A stretch of 64,000 nt of DNA from Microbacterium pseudoresistens (GCF_013409745.1 NZ_JACCBH010000001.1:1178001-1242000), one strand, 5' to 3'. Positions 8,474-17,416 are shown, counted from the first letter of the stretch. Notes: generated by a model not told the origin, from the sequence alone. Program-made: numbers and translations.

Positions 8474-10197
8474 CCGACGTCGCCGAGATCCAGGATCTGC
8501 GGATCGCCTTCGCCACCGACGGCGAGCCCGTGCAGGCCGTCAACGGCATCTCGTTGCGCGCGCACGCGGGCGAGGTCGTCGCGATCGTCGGAGAGTCCGG
8601 GTCGGGAAAGACCGTCACCGCCAACGCGCTGCTCGGCCTGCTGCCCGAGACGGCGACGATGTCGGGCGCCGTGGTCGTGCGCTCGCGCGAGGGCGGCGAG
8701 ACGGATGTCGTGCACGCCGGCCCCGCGAAGCTGCGGGCCATGCGCGGGCGCGATGCGGCGATGGTGTTCCAAGAGCCGTCGACCGCGCTGAACCCCGTGT
8801 ACTCGGTGGGGTGGCAGATCGCGGAAGGACTGCGCGCGCACGGCACGATCTCGAAGAAGGAGGCGCGTCGCCGCGCCGTCGAGATCCTGCAGCGGGTGGG
8901 CATCCCGGATGCCGCGCAGCGCGTCGACGACTATCCGCATCAGTTCTCCGGCGGGCAGAAGCAGCGCATCGTCATCGCCATGGCGCTCGTGCTGGATGCC
9001 GGGCTCATCATCGCCGACGAGCCGACGACGGCGCTGGATGTGACGGTGCAGGCCGAGATCCTCGACCTGCTGCGCACGTGTCGCGACGAGTTCGGCGCGA
9101 CGATCGTGCTCATCACGCACAACATGGGCGTGGTGGCCGATCTCGCCGACCGCGTCGTGGTGATGTACCGCGGCGACATCGTCGAAGAGGCCCCGGTGCT
9201 CGAACTGTTCGCGAATCCGCAGCAGGAGTACACCCGCCAGCTGCTCGCCGCCGTGCCGCATGTCGGGCAGGGGAAGTCGGCGTCAGATGCCGTCCCCTCG
9301 GTCATCGAGCGAGCGGAGCGAGACGAAACGTCGCGAGCCGCCTCGGAACCGGCCTCGCCATCCGCCCCCGAGGGCAGCCTCATCGTCGCCGAACGGTGCG
9401 AGATCGGCTATCCCGGCCGGTTCGGCCGCGGCGGGGTCGTGGCCGTCAAGGGCGTCGACTTCCACGTCGGCCCGCGCGAGGTCGTGGGTCTGGTGGGTGA
9501 GTCGGGATCGGGCAAGACCACGATCGGCCGTGCCGTCGTGGGGCTCACCCAGGTGATGGGCGGTTCCCTGCGCGTGCTCGGGCAGGAGATGAACGGTGTG
9601 AAGACCCGCCAGCTCGGGCCTCTGCGCCCCGAGGTCGGGTTCGTGTTCCAGGATCCGGCGACGAGTTTCAACCCGCTGCTCACGATCGCGGAGTGCATCG
9701 CCGAGCCGCTGGTCGTGCACCGGAGGGTGTCGAACGCGGCCGAGGCGCGGCGCAAGGTGGACGCGCTGCTCGATGCCGTGCGCCTGCCGACGACGTTCGG
9801 CGACCGGTACCCGCACGAGCTCTCCGGAGGGCAGCGCCAGCGCGCATCCCTCGCCCGCGCCCTGGCGCTGGATCCGAAGCTGCTCATCGCCGACGAGCCC
9901 ACGAGTGCGCTCGACGTGTCGGTGCAGGCCACGGTGCTGGAGCTGTTCGTGCAGCTGCAGGCCGAGCTCGGCTTCGCGTCGCTGTTCATCAGTCACGACC
10001 TCGCCGTGATCGACGCCGTGTCGGACCGGATCATCGTGCTGCAGCGCGGCGAGATCCGCGAGCAGGGCACGACGGCGCAGGTGCTGAACGACCCGCGCGA
10101 CGGATACACGAAGGAGCTGCTCGCGGCCCTCCCCGTTCCCGACCCCGTCGAGCAGGCCGAGCGCCGCGCTCTGTGGCAGCAGGTGCGCCGCCGCTAG
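8470..10197 (+). CDS. Fused double ATPase of a peptide ABC transporter (DppD-DppF type)
   Basis: A single 575-residue polypeptide holds both ATPase domains of the importer. Domain 1 has Walker A GESGSGKT, signature FSGGQKQR and Walker B LIIADEP. Domain 2 repeats GESGSGKT, LSGGQRQR and LLIADEP. The two join through a charged linker (about residues 275-300) that contains the repeat-like stretch at 9301-9335. The more usual arrangement is two separate genes, though fusions are known in actinobacteria. Translation is coupled to the upstream permease gene. Confidence 0.93.
   Translation: MTDVAEIQDLRIAFATDGEPVQAVNGISLRAHAGEVVAIVGESGSGKTVTANALLGLLPETATMSGAVVVRSREGGETDVVHAGPAKLRAMRGRDAAMVFQEPSTALNPVYSVGWQIAEGLRAHGTISKKEARRRAVEILQRVGIPDAAQRVDDYPHQFSGGQKQRIVIAMALVLDAGLIIADEPTTALDVTVQAEILDLLRTCRDEFGATIVLITHNMGVVADLADRVVVMYRGDIVEEAPVLELFANPQQEYTRQLLAAVPHVGQGKSASDAVPSVIERAERDETSRAASEPASPSAPEGSLIVAERCEIGYPGRFGRGGVVAVKGVDFHVGPREVVGLVGESGSGKTTIGRAVVGLTQVMGGSLRVLGQEMNGVKTRQLGPLRPEVGFVFQDPATSFNPLLTIAECIAEPLVVHRRVSNAAEARRKVDALLDAVRLPTTFGDRYPHELSGGQRQRASLARALALDPKLLIADEPTSALDVSVQATVLELFVQLQAELGFASLFISHDLAVIDAVSDRIIVLQRGEIREQGTTAQVLNDPRDGYTKELLAALPVPDPVEQAERRALWQQVRRR
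9301..9335 (+). repeat. GAGCGAGCGGAGCGAG-type repeat inside the ATPase linker
   Basis: The stretch GAGCGAGCGGAGCGAGACGA is built of overlapping GAGCGA/GCGGAGC units and resembles short repeats I associate with intergenic DNA of Microbacteriaceae. Here it is translated (ERAERDET) as part of the linker between two ATPase domains. The family link is from memory, not a search. Confidence 0.35.
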
Positions 10198-10293
10198 AGC
10201 CATCCGCTGCCCCTTTCCCGCTGACCCGACTTCCCGAATGCCCCGAGGCGGCAGGGTACGCCGCCGGGTCGTGCGGGTGGCGACAACGACTGA

Positions 10294-10311
10294 CACCTCG
10301 GTACGAGGGTG
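10294..10311. terminator. Possible stem-loop between convergent genes
   Basis: CACCTCG at 10294-10300 and CGAGGGTG at 10304-10311 pair with one bulge around a GTA loop, between the convergent ATPase gene and the next minus-strand gene. There is no T-run. The rest of the 124-base spacer shows nothing recognisable. Confidence 0.3.
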
Positions 10312-10321
10312 AGGGCCGGCC

Positions 10322-11464
10322 TCAGTGCGCGAACACGCGCAGGGCCTGCAGCAGGATCCAGCCGAACACGAGCACCATGCCGACGACCGCGACCCACGAT
10401 CCGGTGCGCTTCAGACGTCGTCCCTGCGGCGCGACGCCCGGCGGCGGCGCGAGCAGCGGGGCCGGGGCGGCGGGTGCGCCTGTCGCGGAGGAGGGGATTG
10501 CGGATGCCGCGAACGCGGCGGGTGCGGATTCGGCGCGCAACCGTTCGTCGCGCCAGCGCGCCCACTGGTCGAACTTCTGCAGCACGGCGCCGACCGTGCT
10601 GAACAGCTGCGCCCAGCGGGCGGGTTCGAGCGTGCTGATCTTCGCATCCTTGGCGTAGAGGAACAGCCAGTCGTCGACGATCTCGACGTCGAACTGCGAG
10701 GCGTTGTCCATGAAGCGCGCCATGATGTCGGGTGTGAACAGGTATAGCGCGTCGCGTTCGTAGCCTTCGGGGCAGTACAGGGCGAAGTACTGGTCGAAGT
10801 CGCCCTCCAGCGACAGGCGCTGGTGCTTGCCGAACCGCACAGGCAGGTTGGATCCGAACAGGCCGTTGTTCGAGACGGCGTCGAGCACGATGTTCGGCAG
10901 CGGCACATCCAGCTTGATCGCCACGTAACCCCAGTGGTGGGTGGTGGAGTTCTTTCCCGAGCCGGTCGTGTACTGGTAGTTGGCGAACTCGACGAAGCGT
11001 GGGCGCTCGCCGCGCACGAGGTCGTCGGAGCGCCTCGACCGGCCGTCATGGAAGATCATGCCCGGCAGCTGCGGATCGGCGAGCGACGGCACGTACGACA
11101 TGGCGTTGGCCTCGGCGAAGGTGTGCAGGCGATACCGGCGGATGCGCGTGGCACGCCGCACCGCGATGAACACGGCGGTGCCGATGACCAGCACGGCGAC
11201 GATCACGATGATGAACAGCGGAGCGGATGCCTGCCCGCTCGCGACGAGCGAGCCGACGACCGTGATCGCCACCACGAAGGCGACGACGGCCATGATCGCG
11301 CCGACGACGTATCCGAGCATGGCGGATGCGGAGGGCCCGGACGACGCGGAGGCGGATGCCTTCGATCGCCGTGCGTAGTCGGCCAGGGCGGCGCGATCGA
11401 TCGGGTCGGTCAGTGGCCGTGCATCGAACGGATACGCGGCGCCGTTGCTCGCGGTCTCCGGCAC
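10322..11464 (-). CDS. Conserved membrane protein of unknown function
   Basis: The 380-residue protein has two N-terminal membrane segments (AMLGYVVGAIMAVVAFVVAI and LFIIVIVAVLVIGTAVFIAV), a large soluble middle (HDGRSRRSDDLVRGERPRFV, FGKHQRLSLEGDFDQYFALY) and a C-terminal membrane segment (VAVVGMVLVFGWILLQAL) after an Ala/Pro-rich linker. I recognise no enzyme motif. GGAGG at 11472-11476 lies 7 bases before GTG 11462-11464 but only 1 base before ATG 11468-11470, so the GTG is the better start. Confidence 0.7.
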   Translation of the reverse strand: MPETASNGAAYPFDARPLTDPIDRAALADYARRSKASASASSGPSASAMLGYVVGAIMAVVAFVVAITVVGSLVASGQASAPLFIIVIVAVLVIGTAVFIAVRRATRIRRYRLHTFAEANAMSYVPSLADPQLPGMIFHDGRSRRSDDLVRGERPRFVEFANYQYTTGSGKNSTTHHWGYVAIKLDVPLPNIVLDAVSNNGLFGSNLPVRFGKHQRLSLEGDFDQYFALYCPEGYERDALYLFTPDIMARFMDNASQFDVEIVDDWLFLYAKDAKISTLEPARWAQLFSTVGAVLQKFDQWARWRDERLRAESAPAAFAASAIPSSATGAPAAPAPLLAPPPGVAPQGRRLKRTGSWVAVVGMVLVFGWILLQALRVFAH

Positions 11465-11554
11465 AGTCATTCCTCCACGGTAACCCGTCCGTTCCGGGCG
11501 TACGGCCGCGCAGTGCTCTCTCGCATTGCTCTCCCGCAGAGGGCCGCGCACGGA

Positions 11555-11560
11555 TAACCT
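11555..11560 (+). promoter_or_regulatory. Leaderless -10 element (TAACCT) for the CDF transporter
   Basis: TAACCT is followed by 6 bases and then the GTG start at 11567. There is no ribosome binding site, so a leaderless mRNA is likely. Confidence 0.5.
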
Positions 11561-11566
11561 GAGCGC

Positions 11567-12478
11567 GTGACCGTGCTCATCGCCTTCCTCGCCAACATCC
11601 TGGTCGCCATCGCCAAGACGGTGGCGGCCGCGATCACCGCCTCGGCGTCGATGGTGGCCGAGGCGGCGCACTCCTGGGCGGATGCCGGCAACGAGGTCTT
11701 CCTGATCCTCGCCGAGCGACGGGGAGCGAAGCCCAAGGACGAACGGCATCCGTTCGGCTACGGCCGCAACGCCTTCGTCTACTCGCTCATCGCGGCGTTC
11801 GGGATCTTCACCGCCGGGGCGATCGTGTCGATCATGCACGGAATCCAGCAGCTCGGAAAGGATGAGCCGGTCGAGCAGCCGATCGTCGCGTACATCGTGC
11901 TCGCGATCGCGTTCGTGCTCGAGGGCGCCTCGTTCACGCAGGCATTCCTGCGCTCGCGCTCGATCGCCCACGAGCGCGGCTCGTCGACGTGGGACTTCGT
12001 GCTCGATACGAGCGACACGACGCTGCGCGCGGTGTTCTTCGAGGATGCGGCCGCGCTGATCGGCATCCTCATCGCGGCCGGCTCCATCCTGCTGCACCAG
12101 GTCACCGGGCAAGCGGTGTGGGATGCGGTGGGCTCGATCCTCATCGGTGTGCTGCTCGCGATCGTGGCGCTGATGCTCATCCGCCGCAATGTCGCCTTCC
12201 TGGTGGGTTCCAGCCTGCCGCCCGCGGTGCGGGCACGGGCAGGGCGGGCTCTGCTGCAGCTGGAGGATGTCTCGCGGGTCACCTACCTGCACCTGGAGTT
12301 CGTCGGGCCGCACCGGCTGTTCCTCGTCGCCGAGGTGGATCTGGCCGGAGACGACCGTGAGCACGACGTGGCTCGGCGCCTGCGCGATATCGAGCGACGC
12401 ATCAAGGAGCACGAGAACATCGAGACGGCCGTGCTGTCCCTCTCGGTCGAGGACGAGCCCTCGCTGACGTTCGAGTGA
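11567..12478 (+). CDS. Cation diffusion facilitator (CDF) family transporter
   Basis: This 303-residue membrane protein starts almost inside its first membrane helix (VLIAFLANILVAIAKTVAAA). Helix 2 carries the CDF signature ASMVAEAAHSWADAGNE, with the HxxxD type metal-site residues, followed by RHPFGYGRNAFVYSL. A second site-like motif TLRAVFFEDAAALIGI lies in helix 5. The C-terminal domain (about residues 215-303) has the ferredoxin-like fold of CDF tails. It should export divalent metal by proton exchange; the metal is not determinable. Confidence 0.88.
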   Translation: MTVLIAFLANILVAIAKTVAAAITASASMVAEAAHSWADAGNEVFLILAERRGAKPKDERHPFGYGRNAFVYSLIAAFGIFTAGAIVSIMHGIQQLGKDEPVEQPIVAYIVLAIAFVLEGASFTQAFLRSRSIAHERGSSTWDFVLDTSDTTLRAVFFEDAAALIGILIAAGSILLHQVTGQAVWDAVGSILIGVLLAIVALMLIRRNVAFLVGSSLPPAVRARAGRALLQLEDVSRVTYLHLEFVGPHRLFLVAEVDLAGDDREHDVARRLRDIERRIKEHENIETAVLSLSVEDEPSLTFE

Positions 12479-12491
12479 CCGCGCGTCCCTC

Positions 12492-12617
12492 GGGTGCCCC
12501 GGCTCGCCCTCTCGGTGCGGTAAGCGGGCATTCTCGGGCACCCCACCGGTCGCGGCATCCGTTCGGGTGCCCGGCCAGGCCCCGGAGGGCGGGATGCGAG
12601 GGCGAAGCGGGGCACCC
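12492..12617. repeat. Two tandem GGGTGCCC...GGGCACCC inverted repeats
   Basis: GGGTGCCC at 12492-12499 pairs with GGGCACCC at 12536-12543, and GGGTGCCC at 12565-12572 pairs with GGGCACCC at 12610-12617. Loops are 36-37 bases. The unit fills the spacer between two convergent genes, so it may be a bidirectional terminator or a repeat insertion. Confidence 0.5.
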
Positions 12618-12622
12618 GGGCG

Positions 12623-13597
12623 TCAGCGATTGATCTCGTCGGCGTCCCAATGCAGGTCCGACCCCTCGCGGATCGGCAGGGCCTCGATCCGCTGGTCCGC
12701 GCAGAGTGCGCGGACCAGCGCGGCGGATCCGGCGATGATCGTCGAGTCGAAGTCGATCTCGCTCACCAGCACCCAGGCCTGGTCGGCGGGCCAGATCAGG
12801 CTCGGATGCTGCGCGCTGGGCGGGAACCCGTGCGCCTCCGCCTCACGATCCCGCCATGGAGCCGCCAGGATCCAGTCCGGATCGGCGAAGACCGCGGGCG
12901 CCGCGGCGAACAGCACGTGCTCGCGGGCCGGCAGCGACAGTCGCGCACCCCGCGACACGTCGTCGTCGAGGATTCCCGGATGCCAGGTCGGCTTGCGGAA
13001 CGGGTTGTTGAACCGGTCGAGGAGACTCTCGCGCAGCACCTTCTCGTGCGCGGGCTCGTCGGTGAACTCCAGGAACGTGCGCCCGTTGCCCTCGCCGAGG
13101 GCGCCGACCAGTCCGCCCCACCCCTCCCACACCGCGGCGAACCCGCCGTCGGGAGACGACGTGTGCGCGACGAGGTGCGCGGTGACCGCGGCGAGCAGGC
13201 TGGGCTCCAGCTGCCCCTCGGCCGGCGAGGTGAACTCGCGTCCGTCAGGGGCGATGCGGGTGTTCCAGTCCTCCCCCGGCGGGGTGCGCACGATCCGCGC
13301 CCACTGCGCGAGCGGATGCATGGTGGTGCCGAAGGCCTCGGCCGTCGCGGCCCAGGTGGTGGCACGGTCGTCGAACAGGTCCATCAGCCGCTGCTGCTCG
13401 GCACCCGGCAGCCGCATCCACTCGTCCATCGTCGGCACGGGGCGATCGGGCAGTGACCGCACCGCGGGCGGATGGAACACCCGCGCGTACGCCTCGAAGC
13501 CGCGTGGAACGACGCTGTGCATGTCGCCGCCGAGGTCGTCGCGCAGGCGCTCGCGCAACCAGCCGCCCGCCTGCTCGGGGTCTGAGGTCCAGTGCAT
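12623..13597 (-). CDS. Hypothetical protein, about 324 residues
   Basis: This soluble, Trp- and Asp-rich protein starts [18 protein letters not shown] and ends [11 protein letters not shown]. No signal peptide, membrane helix or enzyme motif that I recognise is present; recurring elements are [18 protein letters not shown] and [16 protein letters not shown]. It stands alone, convergent with the CDF gene and divergent from the rpsF operon. Good codon usage and a family-like composition suggest a real gene. Function unknown. Confidence 0.75.
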   Translation of the reverse strand: MHWTSDPEQAGGWLRERLRDDLGGDMHSVVPRGFEAYARVFHPPAVRSLPDRPVPTMDEWMRLPGAEQQRLMDLFDDRATTWAATAEAFGTTMHPLAQWARIVRTPPGEDWNTRIAPDGREFTSPAEGQLEPSLLAAVTAHLVAHTSSPDGGFAAVWEGWGGLVGALGEGNGRTFLEFTDEPAHEKVLRESLLDRFNNPFRKPTWHPGILDDDVSRGARLSLPAREHVLFAAAPAVFADPDWILAAPWRDREAEAHGFPPSAQHPSLIWPADQAWVLVSEIDFDSTIIAGSAALVRALCADQRIEALPIREGSDLHWDADEINR

Positions 13598-13643
13598 TCC
13601 TCCACGCTATCCGGGAGCGGCGTCAGAGCGAGCGCGCATCCGG

Positions 13644-13649
13644 TAGACT
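13644..13649 (+). promoter_or_regulatory. -10 element (TAGACT) of the rpsF-ssb-rpsR-rplI operon
   Basis: TAGACT lies about 114 bases before the rpsF start, giving an untranslated leader of roughly 105 bases that contains a hairpin at 13715-13735. The same hexamer precedes hisC, zur and rpmB in this window. Confidence 0.5.
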
Positions 13650-13714
13650 GTTGTGGTTGTCTGCCATGAACCGCGCCCGCGGGGATCGGCGAGGCACGTG
13701 CACACACCCTCCTG

Positions 13715-13735
13715 CTTCCGGGAAAGTCCCGGGAG
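13715..13735 (+). promoter_or_regulatory. Hairpin in the rpsF leader, candidate S6:S18 autoregulatory site
   Basis: CTTCCGGGA and TCCCGGGAG pair over nine positions (one G-U) around an AAG loop, followed by CCGTTC and TCCGAAGGAGG. Leaders of rpsF operons often carry an S6:S18-binding RNA with unpaired CCG. The match here is by position and the CCG elements only. Confidence 0.35.
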
Positions 13736-13762
13736 CCGTTCTAGTCCGAAGGAGGTGGGTAA

Positions 13763-14128
13763 GTGACGCACCAGTACGAGCTCATGGTCATTCTGACCCC
13801 CGAGCTGGACGAGCGCCAGGTTGCCCCCAACCTCGACAAGTTCCTGAAGGTCATCACGAACGATGGTGGCTCGATCGACAACGTCGACGTGTGGGGAAAG
13901 CGCCGGTTCGCCTACGAGATCAACAAGAAGAACGAGGGCATCTACGCCGTCGTCAACTTCACCGCCACGAGCGAGGCCACCAACGAGCTCGACCGGCAGC
14001 TGAAGCTGAGCGAGCTCGTGTTCCGTACCAAGGTTCTGCGCGCCGAAGAGGCACAGGCCATGGTTGCGAACGAGGCCAAGCGCGCCGAGGCCAAGGCCGC
14101 GCGCAAGTCCAAGGCTGCGAAGGCGTAA
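13763..14128 (+). CDS. rpsF: 30S ribosomal protein S6
   Basis: This 121-residue protein opens [19 protein letters not shown] and includes [19 protein letters not shown] and [19 protein letters not shown], which are standard S6 blocks. It has a Lys/Ala-rich tail. The start is GTG with AAGGAGG upstream. It is the first gene of the S6-SSB-S18-L9 operon, and S6 forms a pair with S18 on the 30S platform. Confidence 0.97.
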   Translation: MTHQYELMVILTPELDERQVAPNLDKFLKVITNDGGSIDNVDVWGKRRFAYEINKKNEGIYAVVNFTATSEATNELDRQLKLSELVFRTKVLRAEEAQAMVANEAKRAEAKAARKSKAAKA

Positions 14129-14133
14129 GGCTC

Positions 14134-14631
14134 ATGGCCGGCGAGACCGTCATCACCGTGGTGGGAAACCTCACGGCCGACCCCGAGCTGCGTTACACGC
14201 AGAACGGGCTGCCGGTGGCGAACTTCACCATCGCATCCACGCCGCGCACCTTCGACCGTCAGGCGAACGAGTGGAAGGACGGCGAAGCGCTGTTCCTCCG
14301 CGCGTCCGTGTGGCGCGAGTTCGCCGAGCACGTGGCGGGTTCGCTGACCAAGGGCATGCGTGTCGTCGCGCAGGGCCGGTTGCGCCAGCGCTCCTACCAG
14401 GACCGTGAGGGCAACAACCGCACGGCGATCGAGCTCGAGGTCGACGAGATCGGCCCGTCGCTGCGCTACGCCACCGCACAGGTCACCCGCGCCCAGTCGG
14501 GCGGAGGCCAGTCGCGGCCGCAGCAGTCGCAGCAGCAGGTCTCGGAAGAGCCGTGGTCCACGCCCGGCTCGTCGACCAGCGCCGATGCCTGGAGCACTCC
14601 GGGCAGCTTCGGCGACGACACGCCTTTCTGA
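14134..14631 (+). CDS. ssb: Single-stranded DNA-binding protein
   Basis: The 165-residue protein has an N-terminal OB fold ([52 protein letters not shown]), a Gln/Ser-rich linker and the acidic tip FGDDTPF. That tip matches the DDDxPF-type tail that binds repair and replication partners. It lies 5 bases after rpsF in the canonical ribosomal operon, next to dnaB. Confidence 0.95.
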   Translation: MAGETVITVVGNLTADPELRYTQNGLPVANFTIASTPRTFDRQANEWKDGEALFLRASVWREFAEHVAGSLTKGMRVVAQGRLRQRSYQDREGNNRTAIELEVDEIGPSLRYATAQVTRAQSGGGQSRPQQSQQQVSEEPWSTPGSSTSADAWSTPGSFGDDTPF

Positions 14632-14679
14632 TCCGCGAACCCGCGGGCAGTACAACTCTTCACTCTTAAGGAAACAACC

Positions 14680-14934
14680 ATGGCTGGAAAGTCGAGCGGC
14701 GACCGCCGCAAGCCGCGGAAGGGTGGCAAGCCCACCGCTCCCGCGAAGTCCATCCGCGTGGGTGTCATCGACTACAAGGACGTCGCGACCCTCCGCAAGT
14801 TCATCTCGGAGCGCGGCAAGATCCGCGCCCGTCGTATCACCGGTGTCTCGGTGCAGGAGCAGCGTCTGATCGCCAAGGCGATCAAGAACGCTCGCGAGAT
14901 GGCGCTCCTGCCGTACGCCGGCGCCGGACGCTGA
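14680..14934 (+). CDS. rpsR: 30S ribosomal protein S18
   Basis: The 84-residue basic protein has the S18 core [20 protein letters not shown] and [20 protein letters not shown], ending [11 protein letters not shown]. The lysine-rich N-terminus is usual for actinobacteria, and AAGGAAAC serves as the ribosome binding site. There are no paired cysteines, so this is the zinc-free form. Confidence 0.97.
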   Translation: MAGKSSGDRRKPRKGGKPTAPAKSIRVGVIDYKDVATLRKFISERGKIRARRITGVSVQEQRLIAKAIKNAREMALLPYAGAGR

Positions 14935-14945
14935 GGGGTACCGAC

Positions 14946-15398
14946 ATGGCAAAGCTGATTCTCACGAACGAGGTCGCCGGGCTCGGAAGCGCCGGTGACG
15001 TTGTCGAGGTCAAGAACGGGTACGCTCGCAACTACCTCATCCCCCAGGGCTACGCCACGGCGTGGACCCGCGGTGGCCAGAAGCAGGTCGACCAGATCCG
15101 CAACGCCCGTCAGGCGCGTGCGATCCACGACCGCGACGACGCTGTGGCGCTGAAGAACGCGATCGAGGCCGCTACGGTGCGTCTCGCCGTCAAGGCCGGA
15201 TCCGAGGGCCGTCTGTTCGGCTCGGTGAAGACCGGCGACGTCGCCGACGCGGTCGAGGCCGCCGGCGTGGGCGCGATCGACAAGCGCAAGGTGCACATCA
15301 CCGCTCCGATCAAGAGCGTTGGCCAGCACGAGGCGACCGTTCGTCTGCACGACGACGTGACCGCCGTGATCACCCTCCAGGTGGTCGCCGCCAAGTAG
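14946..15398 (+). CDS. rplI: 50S ribosomal protein L9
   Basis: The 150-residue protein begins [20 protein letters not shown] and continues [18 protein letters not shown], the L9 N-domain signature. It has a long connecting helix and a C-terminal domain with [16 protein letters not shown]. It is the last gene of the operon and is followed by a strong hairpin terminator. Confidence 0.97.
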   Translation: MAKLILTNEVAGLGSAGDVVEVKNGYARNYLIPQGYATAWTRGGQKQVDQIRNARQARAIHDRDDAVALKNAIEAATVRLAVKAGSEGRLFGSVKTGDVADAVEAAGVGAIDKRKVHITAPIKSVGQHEATVRLHDDVTAVITLQVVAAK

Positions 15399-15427
15399 GG
15401 CGCTCAGGGGCCGTCGTACGGCCGCTG

Positions 15428-15463
15428 GAAAGAACCCCGGGTCTTCGGACTCGGGGTTCTTTC
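15428..15463 (+). terminator. Rho-independent terminator after rplI
   Basis: GAAAGAACCCCG at 15428-15439 pairs perfectly with CGGGGTTCTTTC at 15452-15463 around a 12-base loop. The A-rich and T-rich arms supply the U-tract. It ends the ribosomal operon before dnaB. Confidence 0.85.
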
Positions 15464-15618
15464 GTTGGCGGAGGAATAGCGGACGGACGCCCGCAGGGGC
15501 TCGATGCCCTGCATCCATGAGCTGCGCGAGGGTACACCGATGATGCCGCCGCGTCTAGAGAAAAATGGATCGTATCCGGGGCGCGCCCGAAGAAATCAGG
15601 GCTTGACTTTCCCCAGTG

Positions 15619-15817
15619 TTGTGCACATCTCCGTGTGTGACGAGCAACCTTCAATCCGCAGTTGAAGCGGGATCGTATCCACAGGGTGGGGAGAGAGAAA
15701 ATCCCTGGTAAACCATGAAAAGAATCTAGGAATCGGGACTATCCCCAAGGGTTCTCCACAGCGCTTGTTCACAGCCTGTCCGGTGTTTCTCCCAGACTCT
15801 CCACATAGTTATCCACA
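15619..15817 (+). promoter_or_regulatory. Cluster of DnaA-box-like 9-mers upstream of dnaB
   Basis: Boxes on the plus strand are TTGTGCACA (15619), GTATCCACA (15675), TTCTCCACA (15752), TTGTTCACA (15765), CTCTCCACA (15797) and a perfect TTATCCACA (15809). All fit within 200 bases of the 574-base rplI-dnaB spacer. Apart from the terminator and this cluster, the spacer (15464-15972) shows no gene. DnaA control of dnaB is inferred. Confidence 0.55.
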
Positions 15818-15972
15818 GGCTCTGTTGCAGGGCTGTGTGCGGGCTCTTAGCGTGGACGCGCGAGGCGATGTCGGGGGTTCGTGATCTGCTGTGCTGATCA
15901 CAGGACGACGGGTTCAGCACGACGGATTTCGAGGCGGCGCACGGGGTGCGCACCGCAGAAGGAGGCAGCGAT

Positions 15973-17352
15973 TTGTCGATCGCCGATATCTCGGAGGAGC
16001 GCCTCGGCGGAGGGCGTGAGCACGAGCGCACACCACCGCACGACATCATCGCCGAGCAGAGCGCCCTCGGGGGGATGCTGCTGTCGAAGGATGCCGTCGC
16101 CGACGTCATCGAGACGCTGCGCGGACCCGACTTCTACATCCCCAAGCACGAGCTGATCTTCGACGCCATCCTTTCGCTGTACTCGCACGGCGAGCCCACC
16201 GACGTCATCACCGTCGGCGACGAGCTGGTGAAGACGGGCAATCTGCAGCGCGCGGGCGGCATCGACTACCTGCACACCCTCACCTCGATCGTGCCGACCG
16301 CGGCGAACGCCGGCTACTACGCGGGGATCGTGTCGGAGCGTGCCATCCTGCGCAAGCTCGTCGACGCCGGAACGCGCATCGTGCAGATGGGCTACGACGG
16401 TCAGGGCGATGCGACCGACCTCGTGAACACGGCGCAGGCCGAGATCTACTCGGTCACCGGCACGGAGACGGCGGAGGACTACGTGCCGCTCACCGTCGCC
16501 GTGGATGCCGCTGTCAGCGAGATCGAAGCGGCCAACGGGCGCGATGGCGTGATGACCGGGGTGCCCACCGGATTCCGCGAGCTCGACGACCTCACCAATG
16601 GCCTGCACGGCGGACAGATGATCGTCATCGCCGCCCGACCTGCGATGGGCAAGTCGACGCTCGCGCTCGACCTCGCACGGTCGGCGGCCATCGGCCACAA
16701 CCTGCCGTCGATCTTCTTCTCCCTTGAGATGGGCAAGAGCGAGATCGCCATGCGTCTGCTCAGCGCCGAGGGCGCCGTGCCGCTGCAGAACATGCGCAAA
16801 GGCACCCTCGACCAGCGCGATTGGACCACCGTCGCCTCCACTCGCGGGCGCATCAACGACGCCCCCCTGTACATCGATGACAGCCCGAACATGACCCTCG
16901 TCGAGATCCGCGCGAAGTGCCGCCGGCTCAAGCAGCGCGTGGGGCTCAAGATGGTCATCATCGACTACCTGCAGCTGATGACCAGCGGCAAGCGTGTCGA
17001 GTCGCGTCAGCAGGAGGTGTCGGAGTTCTCCCGCGCGCTCAAGCTGCTCGCCAAGGAGCTGCAGGTGCCGGTCATCGCACTCAGCCAGCTGAACCGCGGC
17101 CCCGAGCAGCGGCAAGACAAGAAGCCCGCGATCAGCGACCTCCGCGAGTCGGGGTCGATCGAGCAGGATGCCGACATGGTCATCCTGCTGCACCGCGATT
17201 CCGTCTACGACAAGGACGTGCGCCCCGGCGAGGCCGACCTCATCGTGGCCAAGCACCGCAACGGCCCCACCGCGACCATCAACGTCGCCTTCCAGGGCCA
17301 CTTCTCCCGCTTCGCCGACATGGCCGCGGGTGGGGACTTCGGCGGGGTGTAG
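15973..17352 (+). CDS. dnaB: Replicative DNA helicase DnaB
   Basis: The 459-residue helicase unwinds DNA at the fork as a hexamer. The N-terminal primase-binding domain has PHDIIAEQSALGGMLLSKDA. The RecA-like ATPase has Walker A ARPAMGKSTLALDLA, Walker B MVIIDYLQLM and the arginine-finger region SDLRESGSIEQDADMV. No intein interrupts it. The start is TTG at 15973, 7 bases after GGAGG; the ATG at 15946 has no ribosome binding site. It is the last clearly core gene before the accessory island. Confidence 0.95.
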   Translation: MSIADISEERLGGGREHERTPPHDIIAEQSALGGMLLSKDAVADVIETLRGPDFYIPKHELIFDAILSLYSHGEPTDVITVGDELVKTGNLQRAGGIDYLHTLTSIVPTAANAGYYAGIVSERAILRKLVDAGTRIVQMGYDGQGDATDLVNTAQAEIYSVTGTETAEDYVPLTVAVDAAVSEIEAANGRDGVMTGVPTGFRELDDLTNGLHGGQMIVIAARPAMGKSTLALDLARSAAIGHNLPSIFFSLEMGKSEIAMRLLSAEGAVPLQNMRKGTLDQRDWTTVASTRGRINDAPLYIDDSPNMTLVEIRAKCRRLKQRVGLKMVIIDYLQLMTSGKRVESRQQEVSEFSRALKLLAKELQVPVIALSQLNRGPEQRQDKKPAISDLRESGSIEQDADMVILLHRDSVYDKDVRPGEADLIVAKHRNGPTATINVAFQGHFSRFADMAAGGDFGGV

Positions 17353-17361
17353 GGATTAGTT

Positions 17362-17416
17362 AGAAATGTCCATTTCGCGGATGAAATGTCCACGGTGTGT
17401 CCATCTGGACATTTCT
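17362..17416. repeat. TGTCCA-type inverted and direct repeats after dnaB
   Basis: AGAAATGTCCA (17362-17372) is inverted as TGGACATTTCT at 17406-17416, with a second direct copy GAAATGTCCA at 17383-17392 and a small palindrome TGTCCA-TC-TGGACA at 17398-17411. It lies at the core/island junction and could be a leftover mobile-element end or a regulatory site. Confidence 0.45.

Noticed and set aside
15464..15972. Chromosomal origin oriC
   Set aside because: DnaA-like boxes are present, but dnaA and dnaN do not flank the site and no AT-rich unwinding stretch is clear.
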